Source: Shimia sp. R10_1
Lineage (GTDB): Bacteria; Pseudomonadota; Alphaproteobacteria; Rhodobacterales; Rhodobacteraceae
Direction of reading: 5' to 3'
Assembly: GCF_017744095.1 (NCBI RefSeq)
Contig: NZ_JAGHQX010000001.1
Span: forward strand, 248,001-312,000
Length of the DNA: 64,000 nt
Shown here: positions 61,659 to 64,000 of the stretch, in pieces
Layout of the letters: every line of letters starts with the position of its first letter
Position numbering within the stretch: the stretch's first letter is position 1
Notes under the pieces: model-generated
The model's input: only the letters and a program-made list of their open reading frames with translations
Told to the model about the DNA's origin: nothing
Databases searched by the model: none
Translations under genes and position numbers: made by a program

Positions 61659-61670
61659 GCACACGTGTGC
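61659..61670 (+). promoter_or_regulatory. Perfect palindromic operator GCACACGTGTGC
   Basis: A perfect 12-bp palindrome 38 bp upstream of the binding-protein start. Ten of its twelve leading bases match the site at 61489-61500, 170 bp upstream. Palindromes with a central CG are typical of LacI-family sugar repressors, which could loop the DNA between the sites. The repressor gene is not in the window. Confidence 0.6.
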
Positions 61671-61707
61671 GAAAGTTTGATGCGGGATGAAATCAGGGGA
61701 GTACCTA

Positions 61708-63060
61708 ATGACCGTTTCCAAATTTAAAGGCGCCTTTGCCGCGCTTATGTTGAGCGCTGCCGCGGTTCCGGCATTGGCTGAAGATGTGAACATCGTTGTT
61801 TGGGCTGGCGGCTCTAATGACGCGGATGCTTACCGGATCACAGCGATTGAACTCGCGGCAGATATGCTGGAGCGTGAAGCGGCGATTGAAGGGCGTGAGC
61901 TCAACATTACCGTAGAAGGCAAACGTGATTTTGGCGGCTGGGAAGAGTTCAAACAAGGAGTGACCCTGGCGGCAGAAGCCGGCACCGCGCCAAACATCGT
62001 CGTCACAAGCCACCTCGACATCGCACCATGGAGCCAAGCAGGCTACATTGTGCCAACCGAAGACTATCTGGATTTCGACGCCTGGCCGCTGAACGACATC
62101 TATCCGAACCTTCTCGAAATCGCGGCATATAACGGCATCCAGTGGGGCATCCCACAGGACGCAGAGAGCCGTCCGTTCTTCTTCTGGAAAGACACCATGC
62201 GTGGCATCGGCTATTCCGATGCAGATATCGCAGCGCTGCCAGCCAAAATCGAAGCCGGTGAATATACCCTGCAAAACGTGCTGGAAGACGCTAAGAAAGC
62301 GGTTGAAATGGGCCTCGTAGAAGAGGGCTATGGTTTCTATCCACGTCCATCCAATGGTCCGGACTATGCGCAGTTCTACCAATCCTTTGGTGGCGTGCTT
62401 CAGGATCCGGAAACCGGCAAGCTCGTGCTCGACAAAGCTGCCATGGAAGCCTTCTATCAGTTCTTCGCAGATGCTGTTGATGCGGGTATCACACGTAAAA
62501 ACCACCTCGGCACAGATTGGGGCCAGTGGTACAGCGAAGTGGCCAACGGCAAAGCTGCAACCTGGCACGGCGGCACCTGGCACTATGCGCGTTACACTGG
62601 CAAAGAAGGCAACGAAGACTTCTTTGGCACCATTGAATTTGGTCTGATCCCAGCGGGCAACGACAACGGCCGCGCCAACACCATCACGCACCCTCTGGTG
62701 TATCTGGTGACCGATCAGCAAAACGATGATCACGAAGATATCGCCGCACAGCTGGTGAAAATCGCTTCTGAACCACGCATGAACTCGCTGCACGCGATCC
62801 AGTCTGCACACCTTGGCATTTCCAAACAGCAGTCCAACATCGAGATCTATTCCAACGATCGTTGGGCCTCTGAGGCAACCGAGCGTCTGCTTGGTACAGC
62901 AAATGCTCAGCCAAACAATCTGGACTACGGCGCCTTCTCTGAAGCGATGTTCAAAGGTCTGGAAGCCGCTTGGACAGGTGTCAAATCCCCAGCAGATGCT
63001 GTTACAGAGCTGGAAAGCGAACTGACTGCGAAACTCGGCGACAACCTGATCGTCAAATAA
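61708..63060 (+). CDS. Carbohydrate ABC transporter substrate-binding protein
   Basis: A 450-residue periplasmic binding protein of the family 1 (MalE-like) type. A signal peptide (FAALMLSAAAVPALA, cleavage after ALA) is followed by VNIVVWAGGSND, and tryptophan- and tyrosine-rich segments such as ATWHGGTWHYARYTG line a sugar site. The ligand cannot be named. The start at 61708 has AGGGGAG upstream; an in-frame codon at 61687 is too early. It is the first gene of an operon with the permease downstream. A hairpin follows. Confidence 0.88.
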   Translation: MTVSKFKGAFAALMLSAAAVPALAEDVNIVVWAGGSNDADAYRITAIELAADMLEREAAIEGRELNITVEGKRDFGGWEEFKQGVTLAAEAGTAPNIVVTSHLDIAPWSQAGYIVPTEDYLDFDAWPLNDIYPNLLEIAAYNGIQWGIPQDAESRPFFFWKDTMRGIGYSDADIAALPAKIEAGEYTLQNVLEDAKKAVEMGLVEEGYGFYPRPSNGPDYAQFYQSFGGVLQDPETGKLVLDKAAMEAFYQFFADAVDAGITRKNHLGTDWGQWYSEVANGKAATWHGGTWHYARYTGKEGNEDFFGTIEFGLIPAGNDNGRANTITHPLVYLVTDQQNDDHEDIAAQLVKIASEPRMNSLHAIQSAHLGISKQQSNIEIYSNDRWASEATERLLGTANAQPNNLDYGAFSEAMFKGLEAAWTGVKSPADAVTELESELTAKLGDNLIVK

Positions 63061-63070
63061 ATCAAACCTT

Positions 63071-63098
63071 GATCGGGGCGGCGTTTGCGGCCCCGATC
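63071..63098 (+). promoter_or_regulatory. Intercistronic hairpin after the sugar-binding protein gene
   Basis: GATCGGGGC (63071-63079) and GCCCCGATC (63090-63098) form a 9-bp stem with a GC-rich loop, 10 bp after the stop. A TATTTTTT run about 8 bp later may give partial termination. It likely boosts binding-protein over permease expression. Confidence 0.6.
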
Positions 63099-63123
63099 CC
63101 TGACTATTTTTTCGGAGCCGACC

Positions 63124-64000
63124 ATGCCACGCTTCAATGCGCTTGGGTTTGGATTTCTTGCGCCTGCACTGATTGTTGTTGCGCTGTTTTTCCTTGCCCC
63201 GGTCATCCTCACGGTGTTCTTCGCCTTTACCAATATGTCCACCTCGACGGGCATCACCGGCGGGGACTACCTGCTGTCTCAATCTGACCTGCGCGGGGTG
63301 AAAGCCAGTGGCGTGTCTGACGAAACCTATGACGCGCTCGAAAATGCGGGCTATCTGGTGGATGACGCCGGCCTCGCACGCCTCGCAGAAGCCCGTGATC
63401 AGGCAACGGCAGACGAACTCGCAGCCTTGCACAGCGGCGCAAAATTCGATGCACGCCGGGATATGGAGCGCGCGCTGAAGGATCTGCGTGACAATCGCAT
63501 CAGGTCCACGCGTGATCGAAAAGCCCTCGCAGAGCTTTTCAAGACGAGTGTGATGGATGAGCGGTTTGGCAGCGAGGCGGCCTTCCGCACCGCTCTGGAC
63601 GGTGTTGGCATTCCTCAGGCAGATCAGGACATACTGGTCAAAGAAGCCTACACAGGCTGGGTCTGGACCACAGAGAACATGAAACTTTTGTTCTCGCTCG
63701 ACAGCTCTTACCGCTATGCGATGAACACGGTGATCTACGTTACGTTGACCCTTGGCTTCAACGTGGGCTTTGGTCTGTTTCTTGCGATTTCAACCTTTTA
63801 CCTCTCTCCGGGTATGGCGGCGACGTTCCGCACGATCTGGTTTCTGCCGCGTATTTTGCCGCCCGTCCTCTATGTGCTGATGTGGAAGTGGTTCACTTGG
63901 GACACAGGGTTTTTGGCAACCATCACGGGCTACCTTGGCATAGCACCGCGCAACTGGATGCTAGACACTGCCACCAACGCATGGGTCGTTGTGATCCTGA
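63124..64000 (+). CDS. Carbohydrate ABC transporter permease with large insertion (partial)
   Basis: The frame is open from ATG 63124 (CGGAGCC upstream) to the window edge, 292 codons. The first membrane helix (about 8-35) is followed by some 145 mostly charged, helical residues (about 40-185), then by NTVIYVTLTLGFNVGFGLF and further helices of a MalF-type permease. Common MalF-type sugar permeases have no such block after the first helix; E. coli MalF has its large periplasmic domain further along, after its third helix. The insertion should lie in the periplasm and may contact the binding protein. The C-terminal EAA loop lies beyond the window. Confidence 0.85.
   Translation, partial: MPRFNALGFGFLAPALIVVALFFLAPVILTVFFAFTNMSTSTGITGGDYLLSQSDLRGVKASGVSDETYDALENAGYLVDDAGLARLAEARDQATADELAALHSGAKFDARRDMERALKDLRDNRIRSTRDRKALAELFKTSVMDERFGSEAAFRTALDGVGIPQADQDILVKEAYTGWVWTTENMKLLFSLDSSYRYAMNTVIYVTLTLGFNVGFGLFLAISTFYLSPGMAATFRTIWFLPRILPPVLYVLMWKWFTWDTGFLATITGYLGIAPRNWMLDTATNAWVVVIL

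Noticed and set aside
61705-63432. Minus-strand frame of 575 codons opposite the sugar-binding protein gene
   Set aside because: It is a shadow of the binding-protein gene; the plus-strand protein has a signal peptide, a ribosome binding site and family features.
1-64000. CRISPR array, prophage or replication origin
   Set aside because: No regularly spaced repeats, phage structural genes, dnaA-type or repABC-type genes were seen.

Overview
The window looks like chromosomal DNA of a marine Rhodobacteraceae (Roseobacter group) alphaproteobacterium. Support comes from the alphaproteobacterial Mur-type Fur protein, the fused oxidoreductase-SelD protein, the paa gene order, the DMGDH-type FAD/GcvT fusion, the split-MetH-like methyltransferase beside metF, the carboxyspermidine polyamine route and a GC-rich coding style. 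No rRNA, CRISPR array, prophage or plasmid origin was seen. One insertion sequence is present.

Layout. 1-7.5 kb (minus strand): a MobA/MocA-like nucleotidyltransferase cut by the window edge, a dimethylglycine-dehydrogenase-like enzyme, Mur/Fur, PhzF, SelO, a GNAT acetyltransferase and a nucleoside hydrolase. 7.7-11 kb: convergent selD (fused to an FAD/NAD oxidoreductase) and mnmH, which together make 2-selenouridine in tRNA. 11-21 kb: phenylacetate catabolism (paaZ; paaI-paaK-paaR; thiolase-paaABCDE). 21.3-26 kb: periplasmic nitrate reductase napFDABC with a strong promoter and a folded leader. 26.4-33.8 kb: a YihY membrane protein, an acyl-CoA ligase, a folate C1 operon (virulence-factor-domain protein, metF, methyl-THF methyltransferase), ppx, rlmE and a small unknown gene. 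34-42.5 kb: a lipid A-type acyltransferase and a nonulosonic (sialic-like) acid and surface polysaccharide locus in two convergent operons (CMP transferase-SDR-Gfo/Idh facing neuB-KpsS-like-GT92-pyruvyl transferase-neuC). 42.5-45 kb: an orphan sensor kinase, an MBL hydrolase and tRNA-Asn. 45-46.6 kb: an IS5-family element beside the remnant of an outer-membrane barrel gene. 46.7-52 kb: polyamine operon speA-carboxyspermidine dehydrogenase-nspC-speB, sufficient to make spermidine from arginine. 52.5-58.4 kb: a BMP-type nucleobase/nucleoside ABC importer with cytosine deaminase. 58.5 kb: a second, inverted tRNA-Asn. 58.8-61.2 kb: an ECF sigma factor, membrane anti-sigma factor and lipoprotein subtilase. 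61.4-64 kb: a carbohydrate ABC importer under palindromic operators, cut by the right edge.

Most promising leads: the sigma/anti-sigma/subtilase trio as a possible self-contained envelope signalling system; a dense palindromic element read in frame inside the N-terminus of PaaD; folded 5' leaders in front of nap and of the CMP-sugar synthase gene; a tRNA-Asn/terminator module duplicated in inverted orientation 13.5 kb apart; and an acyltransferase lacking its expected catalytic acid. Starts were chosen from ribosome binding sites and family length. No similarity search could be run, so product names rest on motifs and recognition of the families.
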